From contig DATLOM010000039.1 in the NCBI GenBank assembly GCA_035536185.1, forward strand, positions 1 to 60,228: a stretch of DNA of 60,228 nt, given 5' to 3'. The notes below the pieces were generated by a model. It did no database searches. It was not told the DNA's origin and saw only the letters and a program-made list of their open reading frames with translations. The translations under genes and the position numbers were made by a program. Positions within the stretch are counted from its first letter, which is position 1. The number at the start of each line of letters is the position of its first letter. The stretch comes from GCA-2861595 sp035536185 (GTDB lineage: Bacteria > Actinomycetota > Acidimicrobiia > Acidimicrobiales > GCA-2861595). Positions 46,099 through 55,122 of this stretch are shown piece after piece.

Positions 46099-46754
46099 TG
46101 ACGGGCCACGCCACATCTCCAGAGTCAGCGCGCGCGGAAGCGACAGACGATTCCGCTTGCAGTTTATGGCGATGGCGATGGCCCAGACGACACCTGGGTA
46201 TCTTCTGCGCCCTCGCCGTCGTCTTGCTGCTAGCCGCTTACTTGCTCGTCGACCGTCCTGTGCGAAGGGCGCCCGTACCTCATGCTTCGCCCCTTGACGC
46301 CGGCGGGCCATTTAGGGTGGGGATTCCCGTCCAGCGAGGCATGACGGCCACAATGGGGAGCGTTTTCCTCTTGAACCGAGGGCGCGGTCCTGTCGAAATC
46401 AGAAGCGTAGAACTCGTCAACCCCCGCGGGCTGTCGTTTGCAGGCGCTGTCACGTACCTTTTAGGGCGGGTCGGGCAACGACCTGGAAGTGGGCCCTTGA
46501 TTGTGCTCGGTTATCCACCAGCCGGCTTTGCGGTGGAACGTCTCGATCATCCCATTCCTCCGTCACGACGGTCACCTGCCGGGAACCTGGATCCCGACTT
46601 TCAGATTCTGATCGGTCTACGGATGGAGTCGGATGCCATGGCGACCGCCGACGCGGTTGAGGTTCACTTCCGTTACCAGGGCGAAGAGCAAGTGGCGCGC
46701 TTTCCAAAGTCTGTAAGGCTGTGTGGAGCCAATATCGCCTACGAGGACTGTTGA
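46098..46754 (+). CDS. Membrane-anchored protein, first of a tandem paralogous pair
   Basis: ATG 46098 overlaps the preceding TGA. The 218-residue protein has a cytosolic N-terminus, one membrane helix (about 35-51) and an outer domain of about 165 residues. The outer domain contains MGSVFLLNRGRGPVEIRSVELVNP and ends with RLCGANIAYEDC, where two Cys may form a disulfide. It is clearly related to the next gene product over the whole length. No known family. GC content is lower than in the flanking chromosome. Confidence 0.75.
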   Translation: MTGHATSPESARAEATDDSACSLWRWRWPRRHLGIFCALAVVLLLAAYLLVDRPVRRAPVPHASPLDAGGPFRVGIPVQRGMTATMGSVFLLNRGRGPVEIRSVELVNPRGLSFAGAVTYLLGRVGQRPGSGPLIVLGYPPAGFAVERLDHPIPPSRRSPAGNLDPDFQILIGLRMESDAMATADAVEVHFRYQGEEQVARFPKSVRLCGANIAYEDC

Positions 46755-46825
46755 GCGCGCCTTGCTGTACAAAGAAGGTTGCCCTTGGTCCTGGCGAGTG
46801 CGTCTCCGACTCGAGGGCTTGAATC

Positions 46826-47482
46826 GTGGATGTAAGCGCACCGCCATCAGCGGGTGTAGGCGGCGAAGCCGCAGATGGATTCGCCGCTAGGTCACGGTGG
46901 CGTCGGGGGCGGCGAACCGGCGTCTTCTCGGCCCTCATTTTCCTGTTGCTCGGTGCTTACTTGTTCATCGACCGCCCGACGCAGAAAGCGCCAAGAGATA
47001 GAATACGTGATGCCGCGCCCCTAGACGCTGGCGATCCATCCTCCGTCAGCGGTCCGATCGAGAAGGGGTCGACCGCCACAATGGGAATCGTGTTCCTATT
47101 AAACCGAGGCGGTGGTCCGGTCGAAATTACCCGCGTAAGACTAGTCAACCCGCAAGGGCTTTCGTTCGTTGGGGCTGTCCTGTACCCCTTGAACCGACCG
47201 GGACAGAGACCCGGAAGTGGTCCTTTGATGGATCGCGGCTATCCACCACCCGGCTTCACGTTTGAGCGTCTCGATCATCCGATTCCCCCGTCGCAGCGGT
47301 CCCCAGCCGGGGACTTGGATCCGGACTTCCAGATCCTAATCGGGCTTCGGATGGAGTCGGACACCAGGGCGACGGCGGACGCGGTTGAGGTTCACTACCG
47401 TTACCAGGGACTTCAGCGAGTCGCTCGATTTCCGAAATCAGTAGGCCTTTGTGGAGCCAAGATCGCCTACAAAGACTGTTGA
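46826..47482 (+). CDS. Membrane-anchored protein, second of a tandem paralogous pair
   Basis: GTG 46826 gives 218 residues with the same plan as the preceding product: a basic N-terminus (RSRWRRGRRTG), one helix (about 33-48) and an outer domain. Long identical stretches (DPDFQILIGLRMESD, VARFPKSV, TADAVEVH) and the same ending GLCGAKIAYKDC show tandem duplication. The N-terminal 30 residues differ most. Function unknown. Confidence 0.75.
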   Translation: MDVSAPPSAGVGGEAADGFAARSRWRRGRRTGVFSALIFLLLGAYLFIDRPTQKAPRDRIRDAAPLDAGDPSSVSGPIEKGSTATMGIVFLLNRGGGPVEITRVRLVNPQGLSFVGAVLYPLNRPGQRPGSGPLMDRGYPPPGFTFERLDHPIPPSQRSPAGDLDPDFQILIGLRMESDTRATADAVEVHYRYQGLQRVARFPKSVGLCGAKIAYKDC

Positions 47483-47621
47483 CGCGAAGGGTGTTGTCAG
47501 GAGTACCCGCGGGCATGCGTTTCGCCAAGGTACGCCGGTGGACCCCGGCCGACATTGGTGGGCTTGTGTCTAATCAGCGGAACTCCATATATAGAGTTTC
47601 TTTTCGCTCTGCGGGACTCCG

Positions 47622-50600
47622 CTACCGCTCGATGCCGGAACCATGCGTGATCGCTCGCGTGCGGTGTTCCACCTGGATAGATTCTGCGGCCGCCATCACT
47701 ACGGGCTGCCACAGGGCCTGGTCGTCGAGAAGCCTGCCCGGAGGACCGGGGTCGCGGCGACTGGCGCTTTGGACGAGTTCAGCGCTGTGGTCGAGGAGGG
47801 TCGAGACTGCATCCCACTCACGATCTTCGGACACACTCGGTCGTGGACCGAGGAGCGGATGGAAACGAGGGGCGAATCGGTCGAGTTGACTCGTCGTGGT
47901 GGGATGTCTGCTGTCCCTCCAGGCATCCAGTCGTTCTGCGATCCCGCACCATGCCGCGAGTCCACCCCGGGTCTCTGGCGGCGCACCGAGCGACTGCCAC
48001 AGCTCGCTGGTCGGATCGATGGCCGCTGCTGCCACCCGCTGCGCCCGGGTGCTGACGAGGGCACCTTCGAGGTCGCCGACGGCGCGGGTGAGACGGTCGC
48101 GCTCCTCCGCGCTCTTCTTGGTGGCGTCCGCCCAGGTGCGAACGGCCTCGCCCTCTTCGCCGACCCGCTGCTGCGCCGTGGCGACCCCGGCCATGCATCG
48201 CTCGCGGGATTCCTTCGCGTCCAGTAGCTCTCGCTCGGCCTGCCCGATGACCTCCTTGTCTCGCCGTCCCCACCGACGTTCGCCGGCATGGTCAAGAGCG
48301 GCTCCCGCCGCCCTCATCCTCCGCTCGGCGTGGCGCAGCATCTCCTCTTGGCGGTGCAGGTCGGCCTCGGCGGTGGCCAAAGCGTCACGGCGGTCGGGCG
48401 GAAGTCCCTTGACGAGCCGGTCGAGATCCTTACGGTAGGTGGCGCGAGCGGCGCGGAGTCGCTCGATACCGAAGGCCAACGGATCATCGGCCCGCACGGC
48501 AGTCAGGGACACCTCGGCCCAATGGTGAGCCAAGGTGTCGTCGATCTCGGCCACCCGATCCAGGCGCCAGCCGTTATTGCGGTCCCACGCGGCTCGCTCG
48601 GCCACGGCCCTCTCCAGACCGGCGGCGGTGTGGCTCGCCTCGGTGACGTCGTGCTCGGCGCGCTCCAGTCGACGGTGGGCGCCGGCCAGGGCCTCCTCGG
48701 CGCGAGCGATGTCTCCTCCCCCGCCCCGGCGCAGGCGGGTGAGGGGGCTGAGGCGGGCGCGTTCGTCCTCACGGTGGATGAGCCCCCTGACCGCCGAGTG
48801 GCGCTCCTGGACTGCTTTCTCCCGCTCCTTGACGGCGTGCTCCAGGTCCGTCCGCCGGTCCGGTGGCCGTGTGGCGATGACTGCGGCGTGCTCGTCGCGT
48901 TCGGCTTGCAGCTTGCGGTCGAGCAGCGACGGGTCGTCCCAGGCGGCGAACACCTTGGGCTCGTCCCGGCGGAGCGCATCGAGCACCGCCTCTGCCGGTG
49001 TGCGCTCATCGGCCAGCAGGCCGAGCGGGTGCTCGGCGTCGGGCCGGGTGTTCCAGGTGTGGGTCGGCTGTTGGCCCCGGCTCTGGCCCACATATCCCCG
49101 GTAGCGGTCAAGAGCGGGGGTGCCGAGCAGGTGGACCTGGCGCCAGGTGCCGCCTTGGCTGCCGTCGACGGTGCGAGCCCAAGCGTGGGAGAGGTTGGGC
49201 GAGCCATCGGAGCGGCGGCCGGTGACCAGGCCGTGGTCGAGGATCACCTGGTTGCCCGAATCGAGCAGCACGGACATGCCGTCGTTGGCGACCGCCAGCA
49301 CCGTCCCGGTGGAGCCGTTGAACACCTGCGGCTCGGAGCCGGAGCCGATGTTGGCGTGCACGAGGACCCGGTCGCCGGCTGCGTACGTTCGGCGCTGGGG
49401 ACCCCAGCTGGGTCCTTCGATGGTCGGGCCTCGCAGTTCGCCCCTGGCGAAGCGGATGGCCCGGATGCGGTCGGCCAGGTCCTCGCAGTCGGTGTGGCTG
49501 ACAGCCAGCACGGCCACGTGCTCGGCCCCTTGGCGATCGGCGTCGGCCACCGCGACGGCAGCCAGGCCATGGCGGGTGTCGGCGGGGGTAGCGGCCTCGT
49601 GCTCCCAGCCATGGTCGGTTCTGATCTTCTGGCTCTCCTCCACCTCGCCGGCCCGGTACTTGGCCAGGGCCTTGCGCTCCCGAGGGTGCTGCTGGCGGCG
49701 GTTGACCTCCAGGCCCGCTGCGGGGATGACGCCTTCGGCACCCAGGCGCTCCAGCTCCACCGCTATTCCCCCAGCCGCCACGGATTGGGCTTGGCGGGCG
49801 TCGCCCACGAACCACACCTGGGCACAGGGCGTAGTGGCCACGGCGTCGAGCAGGGCGGCGGCATCGCGGGTACCAAGTTGTGACGTCTCGTCCACAATGA
49901 CGGTGGCTCCGATGGGCAGGCGGACCTCGCCCAGGTTTCGGCGGAACCGGGCGATGGTCTGGGCCTCAAGGCCCACCGCCCGCAGCTCGGCTACGGCCTT
50001 GTGCGTCGGCGCCAGGACCACCACCTGCCGGCCGGCGTTCTGCGCTGCTACCGCAGCGGCGTGGAGTGCGGTGGTCTTGCCGAAACCGGCAGGGGCGACC
50101 AGGGCACGCACGGACGAGCCGGCACCACACAGCATCCGAACCGCAGCGACCTGGTCGTCACCGAGCTGCTTGGCCTCGGCGGCGATGGCGGCTTCGACCA
50201 CCTCTGAGGCGACCGGCTCAACGGTGCGGGCGGTGAGGCTGGAAAGCCGGGCCAGCAGTCGATCCTCGACAGCCCTCAGTTCGGCCGTCGACCACTCCGG
50301 CGGACGCCGGCGCTCGGCGTCGGGGGTGAGGCGGACAATGAGATCAGAGGCCAAGAAGCGCTTCGATGCTTCCACGACCTCCTCCAGGCTCATCCTCCCC
50401 CCGGAGATGGCGGCGACGCGCTCGACCACGTGCGCCTCGCAGAACTTCGACTCCGTGGCGCACAGCCCGGTGTTCGGGTCGACCAGAGCCGCGGCGATCT
50501 CGGCGTCAGAGACACGGCCGCCACGCTCCATCTGGCGCCCGATCACCAGGTCGTCCACGCCGGCGCCGGGATGAAGGCCCACCTGCTCGGCCTCGGTCAC

Positions 50601-51461
50601 CCAACGCTGACGGAGCAGCTCGGGGGTCAGCGCCTTGTCCTTTCGGGCTCGGGTGGCGAGCGATGCCCGCTCGTCGGCACGCATGCGCTCGGCCTTGGAG
50701 TCGAAGACCAACTCCCCGTTGGCCTCCAGGCGGGTCTCGATGGCCACGGTGCGCTTGGAGAAGGCCCGTAGTTTCTCGGAGCTGAAGCCCACCATCTCCC
50801 TTGAGCCGTTGCGCTCCGGCCCCCAGGCCACCCCCAGGCGCTCGGTGAGCAGGGCCTGCAGGTGGTTGAGGAACACCGTGCCCACCGCCTTGTTCCAGAT
50901 GTGGAGGGGGTTGGCGTCAAAGGCCACGTGGTCTCCACCCTCCCGGCGGATCACGTTCGGGATCAGGCAGTGGTTGTGCAGATGCGGGTCTCCGTCCCGA
51001 GAGACTCGATGGGCGAAGGTGGCGATGGCAAAGCCGGAGGTGTCCACTCGCCGGCGCCGACCGTCGGCCTGCTCGCGGGCGAAGGCGGCATGGTCCTCCA
51101 TGAACCCCAGGGCGACATCGGTGGCCTCCACCAGGGCCAGTGAGACCTCGCCGGCGGTGGCCTCGGTGCCGAGAGCCCACAGCACCGACACGCTCTTGGG
51201 CACCGACATGGTCACGTCGATGGCCCGGACCTTGCGGTCGCGGTGGCCGGCCAGCCAGTCCTCTCCGGTTGCCGGGTCGTGGCCGTCGACCAGCGCCCGC
51301 AGGTCCTCGGCGGCGACCACACCCTCGAGGCCGAGTTCTGCCGCCCAGCGGCCCCGCCACACGCCGGGCGCCTCGCCGATGCCCATGTAGTAGTCCTCCA
51401 CGCCGGCGGCCACGGCGTGGATGAGGTACTCGGCGCCCTTGAGCTTGGTGACTCTCAACAC
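47622..51461 (-). CDS. MobF-type relaxase-helicase (TrwC/TraA family)
   Basis: The 1279-residue protein starts at GTG 51461 after GGAGGGA. The TrwC relaxase domain (1-300) has the Tyr pair Y24-Y25 with GIGEAPGVWRGRW, the segment IDVTMSVPKSVSVLWALG, and the metal site HRVSRDGDPHLHNHCL. A superfamily I helicase core follows: APAGFGKTTAL (Walker A), TVIVDETSQLG (Walker B) and VNRRQQH. A long charged helical C-terminus (about 880-1200) follows. It should nick the element at its transfer origin and unwind the strand. It is the only transfer gene visible. Confidence 0.95.
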   Translation of the reverse strand: MLRVTKLKGAEYLIHAVAAGVEDYYMGIGEAPGVWRGRWAAELGLEGVVAAEDLRALVDGHDPATGEDWLAGHRDRKVRAIDVTMSVPKSVSVLWALGTEATAGEVSLALVEATDVALGFMEDHAAFAREQADGRRRRVDTSGFAIATFAHRVSRDGDPHLHNHCLIPNVIRREGGDHVAFDANPLHIWNKAVGTVFLNHLQALLTERLGVAWGPERNGSREMVGFSSEKLRAFSKRTVAIETRLEANGELVFDSKAERMRADERASLATRARKDKALTPELLRQRWVTEAEQVGLHPGAGVDDLVIGRQMERGGRVSDAEIAAALVDPNTGLCATESKFCEAHVVERVAAISGGRMSLEEVVEASKRFLASDLIVRLTPDAERRRPPEWSTAELRAVEDRLLARLSSLTARTVEPVASEVVEAAIAAEAKQLGDDQVAAVRMLCGAGSSVRALVAPAGFGKTTALHAAAVAAQNAGRQVVVLAPTHKAVAELRAVGLEAQTIARFRRNLGEVRLPIGATVIVDETSQLGTRDAAALLDAVATTPCAQVWFVGDARQAQSVAAGGIAVELERLGAEGVIPAAGLEVNRRQQHPRERKALAKYRAGEVEESQKIRTDHGWEHEAATPADTRHGLAAVAVADADRQGAEHVAVLAVSHTDCEDLADRIRAIRFARGELRGPTIEGPSWGPQRRTYAAGDRVLVHANIGSGSEPQVFNGSTGTVLAVANDGMSVLLDSGNQVILDHGLVTGRRSDGSPNLSHAWARTVDGSQGGTWRQVHLLGTPALDRYRGYVGQSRGQQPTHTWNTRPDAEHPLGLLADERTPAEAVLDALRRDEPKVFAAWDDPSLLDRKLQAERDEHAAVIATRPPDRRTDLEHAVKEREKAVQERHSAVRGLIHREDERARLSPLTRLRRGGGGDIARAEEALAGAHRRLERAEHDVTEASHTAAGLERAVAERAAWDRNNGWRLDRVAEIDDTLAHHWAEVSLTAVRADDPLAFGIERLRAARATYRKDLDRLVKGLPPDRRDALATAEADLHRQEEMLRHAERRMRAAGAALDHAGERRWGRRDKEVIGQAERELLDAKESRERCMAGVATAQQRVGEEGEAVRTWADATKKSAEERDRLTRAVGDLEGALVSTRAQRVAAAAIDPTSELWQSLGAPPETRGGLAAWCGIAERLDAWRDSRHPTTTSQLDRFAPRFHPLLGPRPSVSEDREWDAVSTLLDHSAELVQSASRRDPGPPGRLLDDQALWQPVVMAAAESIQVEHRTRAITHGSGIER

Positions 51462-51667
51462 GGTGTTCTCCCTCCGCGGGACGTTGACGGGACGGGGGCG
51501 GGACAGGCCTGCCCGAAGGGCTGGCAAGTGCCTGCCCATGTTGCAGTCGTGGTTGTCAGCCGATGGAACTTGGTCATGGGCTCAGTCGCTCGCCGATGAC
51601 GCGACGAACAGGTCGAGCTGGTCGCTACCTGCTTTGCGTGCGCGTCTCCGTACTGGAGCGTCCTGCT
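51462..51667. other. Non-coding region upstream of the relaxase, candidate oriT
   Basis: The 206 bases between the excisionase-like and relaxase genes hold no convincing ORF. They contain short inverted repeats, such as GGGC...GCCC around 51495-51540. Transfer origins often lie next to the relaxase gene, so this is the first place to look; no nic motif can be identified by eye. Confidence 0.3.
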
Positions 51668-51961
51668 TCACTGAGGCGACAGCAGCCTGGTCGCTGGACC
51701 TGGACAGGCTCGGCTCTCGCGGGCTGGCTTGGCTGTCGTGGTTGCCCCCAAGGCGGTCGTCTCGGCGAAGTCGGCCCCGGTCATCGACTCCAGCCGAGCC
51801 AGGGGAACCCGCAGCACGTCACCGAGATCGATGACGGGCAGCCCGAAGGCACCTCCCGACTCCCGCCACTGCTTGGCCATGGCGTAGGCCTTGGTGCGCC
51901 CGATGCGTAGCAGCTCGGCTGCCTCCTCCACTGTCAGCAACGCCGGAAGCCCCTCTGGCAT
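51668..51961 (-). CDS. Excisionase-like HTH protein (MerR/AlpA type)
   Basis: ATG 51961 follows GGAGGT at 7 bp and gives 97 residues. The helix-turn-helix LLTVEEAAELLRIGRTKAYAMAKQWRESGGAFGLPVIDLGDVLRVPLARLE fits the helix_turn_helix_17/excisionase group, including the wing residues that end in RVP. It probably controls direction of recombination with the integrase. The Ala/Thr-rich tail is unstructured. Confidence 0.85.
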   Translation of the reverse strand: MPEGLPALLTVEEAAELLRIGRTKAYAMAKQWRESGGAFGLPVIDLGDVLRVPLARLESMTGADFAETTALGATTTAKPARESRACPGPATRLLSPQ

Positions 51962-52064
51962 ACTCACAACCTCCAACCGGTTCCGATACGGGCCGGCGAT
52001 TGTACCACATGTCACAGCTTTTACACACTGTCCTCACAACTGCTGACCGATGTAGGATGTCCTC
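51962..52064. promoter_or_regulatory. Divergent promoter region of the element
   Basis: It lies between the excisionase-like gene (-) and the XRE regulator gene (+). TACAAT on the minus strand (52004-51999) and TAGGAT on the plus strand (52053-52058) are good -10 candidates. The second is only 6 bases from ATG 52065, so that mRNA could be leaderless, unless AGGA in it serves as a ribosome site. The XRE protein is the likely regulator. Confidence 0.5.
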
Positions 52065-52808
52065 ATGCCCCGACGCCCTGCCTCCCCTCCCCCGCCACCT
52101 GAAGTCGACCTGAACCAGGTCGTGGCCTACAACGTGCGGGCGGCGCGAGAGCTTCGGGGCTGGACCCAGGAGGATCTCGCCGGGCGGCTGGAGCCCTACC
52201 TGGGCCAGCGCCTGACCCAGGCTGCGGTATCGGCCATCGAGCGAGCGTGGGACGGGGAGCGGCGCAGAGAGTTCGATGCCCATGAGCTGTTGATCTTCGC
52301 CATGGTCTTCGACCTGCCCATCATCTGGTTCCTGCTCCCACCCCCGGGCGATCACCGCCTCATGCGGGCCACGACCCGCCCCGTGGACGAGCTGTACGCC
52401 TGGCTGCTGGGCCGCCCCGACCAACTCGAGCCGCTCTACGACCGGCTGCGTGAGTATGGAATCTCCGAGCCCACCGAAGCCGAGACAGCTGTCGAGAAGA
52501 TCACGGGCTCGCCCAGCGGCGCTCGCCGCTGGAGCTACAAGGAGCGACGCAAGGAGCTGCTCTTGGCCCTGCTCAACGACCACGCCGATTCACTGGACAA
52601 CGCCGTTGACGAGCTCGGCCACTGGGTGGACCACCTGCGCCAGGTCGGCATCCGTGGTTTCATCGCCGAGCACACCAACGACGCCGACTTTGCTCGCTCC
52701 GGCTCCGGTGGGGACGAGGCGGCATCAGACGACATCGAGGATCAGACGGCATCAGCCAAGCGAGCCGGTGGCCGCGGCGGGCGTAGGACTGATGATGCAA
52801 ATGCATGA
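52065..52808 (+). CDS. XRE-family transcriptional regulator
   Basis: The 247-residue protein has an N-terminal HTH_3 domain (about 18-80: NQVVAYNVRAARELRGWTQEDLAGRLEPYL ... LTQAAVSAIERAWDG). The remainder contains a long helical region and an Arg/Gly-rich tail (AKRAGGRGGRRTDD). It is divergent from the excisionase-like gene, so it probably sets transcription of the element's core genes. The inducer is unknown. Confidence 0.9.
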   Translation: MPRRPASPPPPPEVDLNQVVAYNVRAARELRGWTQEDLAGRLEPYLGQRLTQAAVSAIERAWDGERRREFDAHELLIFAMVFDLPIIWFLLPPPGDHRLMRATTRPVDELYAWLLGRPDQLEPLYDRLREYGISEPTEAETAVEKITGSPSGARRWSYKERRKELLLALLNDHADSLDNAVDELGHWVDHLRQVGIRGFIAEHTNDADFARSGSGGDEAASDDIEDQTASAKRAGGRGGRRTDDANA

Positions 52809-52827
52809 GACAGGTACCGTGCGCGGC

Positions 52828-53139
52828 ATGTTGCTCGTCGAGGTGAACGTGACGCTCGTCAGCGACCACCGGCTCACAGACGACGACATCACGGATCTGA
52901 TCGAGGATCTCGTGGACAATCTTGACCATTCACCGGTTGAGCCGTCCGTTGGCACGCGGCGAATCGATGACCACGTCGAGTTCATCGTCGGCGTCACCGT
53001 CGATCAGGACGAGGAGTTCGAGGCGCTGGCGTTCGGCGTCGGGATCATCAAGGCTGCTTTTCAAGCGGCCGGGATGGGTGCCGCTCAGCTCGTGCCGCAT
53101 GACCTCCGCTCGCGCGTGTTGCCGCTTCAAGCGGCGTAG
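52828..53139 (+). CDS. Small hypothetical protein
   Basis: ATG 52828 gives 103 residues (MLLVEVNVTLVSDHRLTDDD). The product is acidic, with alternating strands and helices (ITDLIEDLVDNLD, HVEFIVGVTVDQDEEFEALAFGVGIIKAAFQAAG). It lies 19 bp after the XRE gene on the same strand and is probably co-transcribed. Earlier ATGs (52792) are possible. No family recognised. Confidence 0.65.
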   Translation: MLLVEVNVTLVSDHRLTDDDITDLIEDLVDNLDHSPVEPSVGTRRIDDHVEFIVGVTVDQDEEFEALAFGVGIIKAAFQAAGMGAAQLVPHDLRSRVLPLQAA

Positions 53140-53143
53140 ATAA

Positions 53144-53407
53144 TTACGTCGCGGCCGGCTGTCGACGATTTTGAAGCTCTGGACGGTTCTTGGCAGGACC
53201 GGGCAGCATCCGCAGGCGAAGGTTGCCGACGTCGCTACGGCTCAACACCTCGGCAAGCGCCGGCTCGATCTCGTCGTCGCCGACGACCACGTAGTCACCG
53301 GGACGAGGGTCAAGCGGGACGCGAGCGTGCCGGAGGTGAGCATGGACTACACCAGGCTCGTACTCCTGGTGATCGTCCACCCACAGCTCGACGATCAACC
53401 CTTCCAT
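53144..53407 (-). CDS. Small hypothetical protein
   Basis: An 87-residue frame, MEGLIVELWVDDHQEYEPGV, with mostly strand-like hydrophobic alternation (GDYVVVGDDEIEPALAEVL). A GTG at 53413 would add two residues. It follows the 53447-53845 gene by 39 bp on the same strand, so the pair may form a small operon. Function unknown. Confidence 0.6.
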   Translation of the reverse strand: MEGLIVELWVDDHQEYEPGVVHAHLRHARVPLDPRPGDYVVVGDDEIEPALAEVLSRSDVGNLRLRMLPGPAKNRPELQNRRQPAAT

Positions 53408-53446
53408 GGGCACCAGCGTACCGTCCCGCCCTTCACAATCCCGCCC

Positions 53447-53845
53447 TCACCAAGCGTCGAATCCGGGGTTTGGCATCGGCGGGCCGAAGCAGAGGCGGAC
53501 CTGCTCGAAGGTTGGCGCGGTGGCGTCCGGCAACACGATCGAGAAGTGATACGAACTGGAAAAGGTCGGCATGACTTCGAATCCAGCTTCGCGAACCCGG
53601 CCGACCAGCGCCGTCCGAACTACCGGGCGGCGCACAAGCGGCGTCCGCCGAGCAAGTTCTCCTATATCGGAATTCGCGGGATCGGCAAAGACCGAGAGCC
53701 CGAAAAAGCCGTGGGCGGCCCAGCAGTCACCGACAGTCCGATCCAGCACCGCGTCATCAAGGCTGCGCTCGCCGCCGCGGATGACGACCACAACGTTGTC
53801 GGGCGGCGGCTCGGCGCGCAGGATGCCGGCAGGCGGCATCAGCAT
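53447..53845 (-). CDS. Hypothetical protein
   Basis: The 132-residue frame (MLMPPAGILRAEPPPDNVVV) has a mixed alpha/beta pattern (VVIRGGERSLDDAVLDRTVGDCWAAHGFFGLSVF). It ends VRLCFGPPMPNPGFDAW. No catalytic motif is evident. It sits between the integrase gene and the 53144-53407 gene, all on the minus strand, and is cargo of the element. Confidence 0.65.
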   Translation of the reverse strand: MLMPPAGILRAEPPPDNVVVVIRGGERSLDDAVLDRTVGDCWAAHGFFGLSVFADPANSDIGELARRTPLVRRPVVRTALVGRVREAGFEVMPTFSSSYHFSIVLPDATAPTFEQVRLCFGPPMPNPGFDAW

Positions 53846-53872
53846 GGACGCCGGCCTTGGCCGTGGTTGTCT

Positions 53873-55030
53873 CTAGTCACTGCGCACCAGTAGCGACGCC
53901 ACCGCAGTTGCCAATGCACGGTCGACCTCCTCGACGTTGCCGGTGTAGTGCTTGGCGGCAACCGACGGATCATGGCCGGCACGCATGGCGACCTGGATCG
54001 GCGAGAACCCCGCGTTCTGGCCGTAGGTCTCCATGAACTTGCGCAGGTAGTGGAAGTCCAAGTGATCGAGGCCGACCCGCTCACGCAGCCTTGCGAAGAA
54101 CAACGTGATGCTTCCCGGCCGCCACGGTTCCGACCCGTCGATGGCGTCGGAGAAGACGTAGCCGTCCTCCAGCAACTCGACGCCAGCCGACGCCGCACGA
54201 TCACGCATGAAGTCGACCTGGGCTCGGAGCATGCCCATTGTCAGCTCGTCGAGGGCCAACCGGCGTTCGCGGCGATTCTTGGTGGGGATCTCGCTCAGCG
54301 GCTGGCGAGGCAGGTCCAGGATGCTCCAGGAAACGGTCGCCATACCGCTGTCCCAGTCGATGTCGCGCTTTCGCCGGAGCGCGCATAGCTCGCCCCGGCG
54401 GAGCCCGGTGGTGGCCGACACGAAGATGGCGCGAGCCTTCTCCGGACGCCTCGTTCTCTCGGCCTCCTCGATCAGGAGGACGACCTCTGCCGGCGTGGGC
54501 ACCACCGGTGAGCGGTTGGGAATCGAAGGCGGGTCGGCCCATTGCGCGGGGTTGGAGTCGCGCCAGCCCCACCGGCAGGCCTGGGTGAACATCGAGGAAA
54601 GGCAGGCGTGGATCTGGTACACCGTCGCCGGCGCCAGGCCCCGAGCCTGGTGGGCCCCGTACAGGTCGGTGAGCATCTTGGTGGACACCTTGGAAACGGA
54701 CTTCGACCCGAGGGTCGCGCGGATGTTGCGGTCGTAGCTCTTCTTGTATCCGTGGATCGTGTTGGGCGAGCGACCCTTGCGTTCCAGCTCGATGATCCAT
54801 TCGTGGAAGAGGTGCTCCACGGTGGCGCCGGTGCCGGTGTGGCGGCCCTTGCTCGCCTCGACCAGCAGGGCGGCCCGTGCCTTCTTCGCCTCGGGCAGCG
54901 TTCCCCGAAAGATGCGGCTCGCCTGCCGGCGCTTTCCCGTCACCGGATCGTGCCCGGCTTCAACGATCAGCTCCCACACACCGGGGGAGCGCTCTCTCAT
55001 GCCGGGTGCTGTCCGCAGGGGCTTCGCCAT
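53873..55030 (-). CDS. Tyrosine-type site-specific integrase
   Basis: The 385-residue protein has an arm-binding N-terminus (1-65), a SAM-like core-binding domain (about 70-165: VEHLFHEWIIELERKGRSPNTIHGYKKSYD) and a catalytic domain. Catalytic residues are Arg211 (TTGLRRGEL), Lys251, His327 and Arg330 (HYLRKF), His353 (GHDPS) and Tyr362 (KHYTGN), all present. It lies directly next to the tRNA-Met attachment site. The final 22 bases before its ATG and upstream DNA contain the right-hand ATGTTGGAT repeats. Confidence 0.96.
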   Translation of the reverse strand: MAKPLRTAPGMRERSPGVWELIVEAGHDPVTGKRRQASRIFRGTLPEAKKARAALLVEASKGRHTGTGATVEHLFHEWIIELERKGRSPNTIHGYKKSYDRNIRATLGSKSVSKVSTKMLTDLYGAHQARGLAPATVYQIHACLSSMFTQACRWGWRDSNPAQWADPPSIPNRSPVVPTPAEVVLLIEEAERTRRPEKARAIFVSATTGLRRGELCALRRKRDIDWDSGMATVSWSILDLPRQPLSEIPTKNRRERRLALDELTMGMLRAQVDFMRDRAASAGVELLEDGYVFSDAIDGSEPWRPGSITLFFARLRERVGLDHLDFHYLRKFMETYGQNAGFSPIQVAMRAGHDPSVAAKHYTGNVEEVDRALATAVASLLVRSD

Positions 55031-55051
55031 GCCGCCAGATCCTACGACAAG

Positions 55052-55071
55052 ATGTTGGATAGATGTTGGAT
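55052..55071 (+). repeat. Two ATGTTGGAT repeats, candidate integrase arm sites (right)
   Basis: Exact copies at 55052-55060 and 55063-55071, 11 bp apart, lie between the integrase start and the tRNA core. They match the three copies near the left end in sequence and orientation. Confidence 0.7.
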
Positions 55072-55122
55072 GGCCATCTTGGCGGGACCTTGCAAACCAA
55101 CGTTTCCCCAGGTCAGGATTGG

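Noticed and set aside
47643..51424. Several plus-strand frames over 150 codons
   Set aside because: All are antisense to the relaxase gene, whose motifs are continuous; they arise from high GC content.
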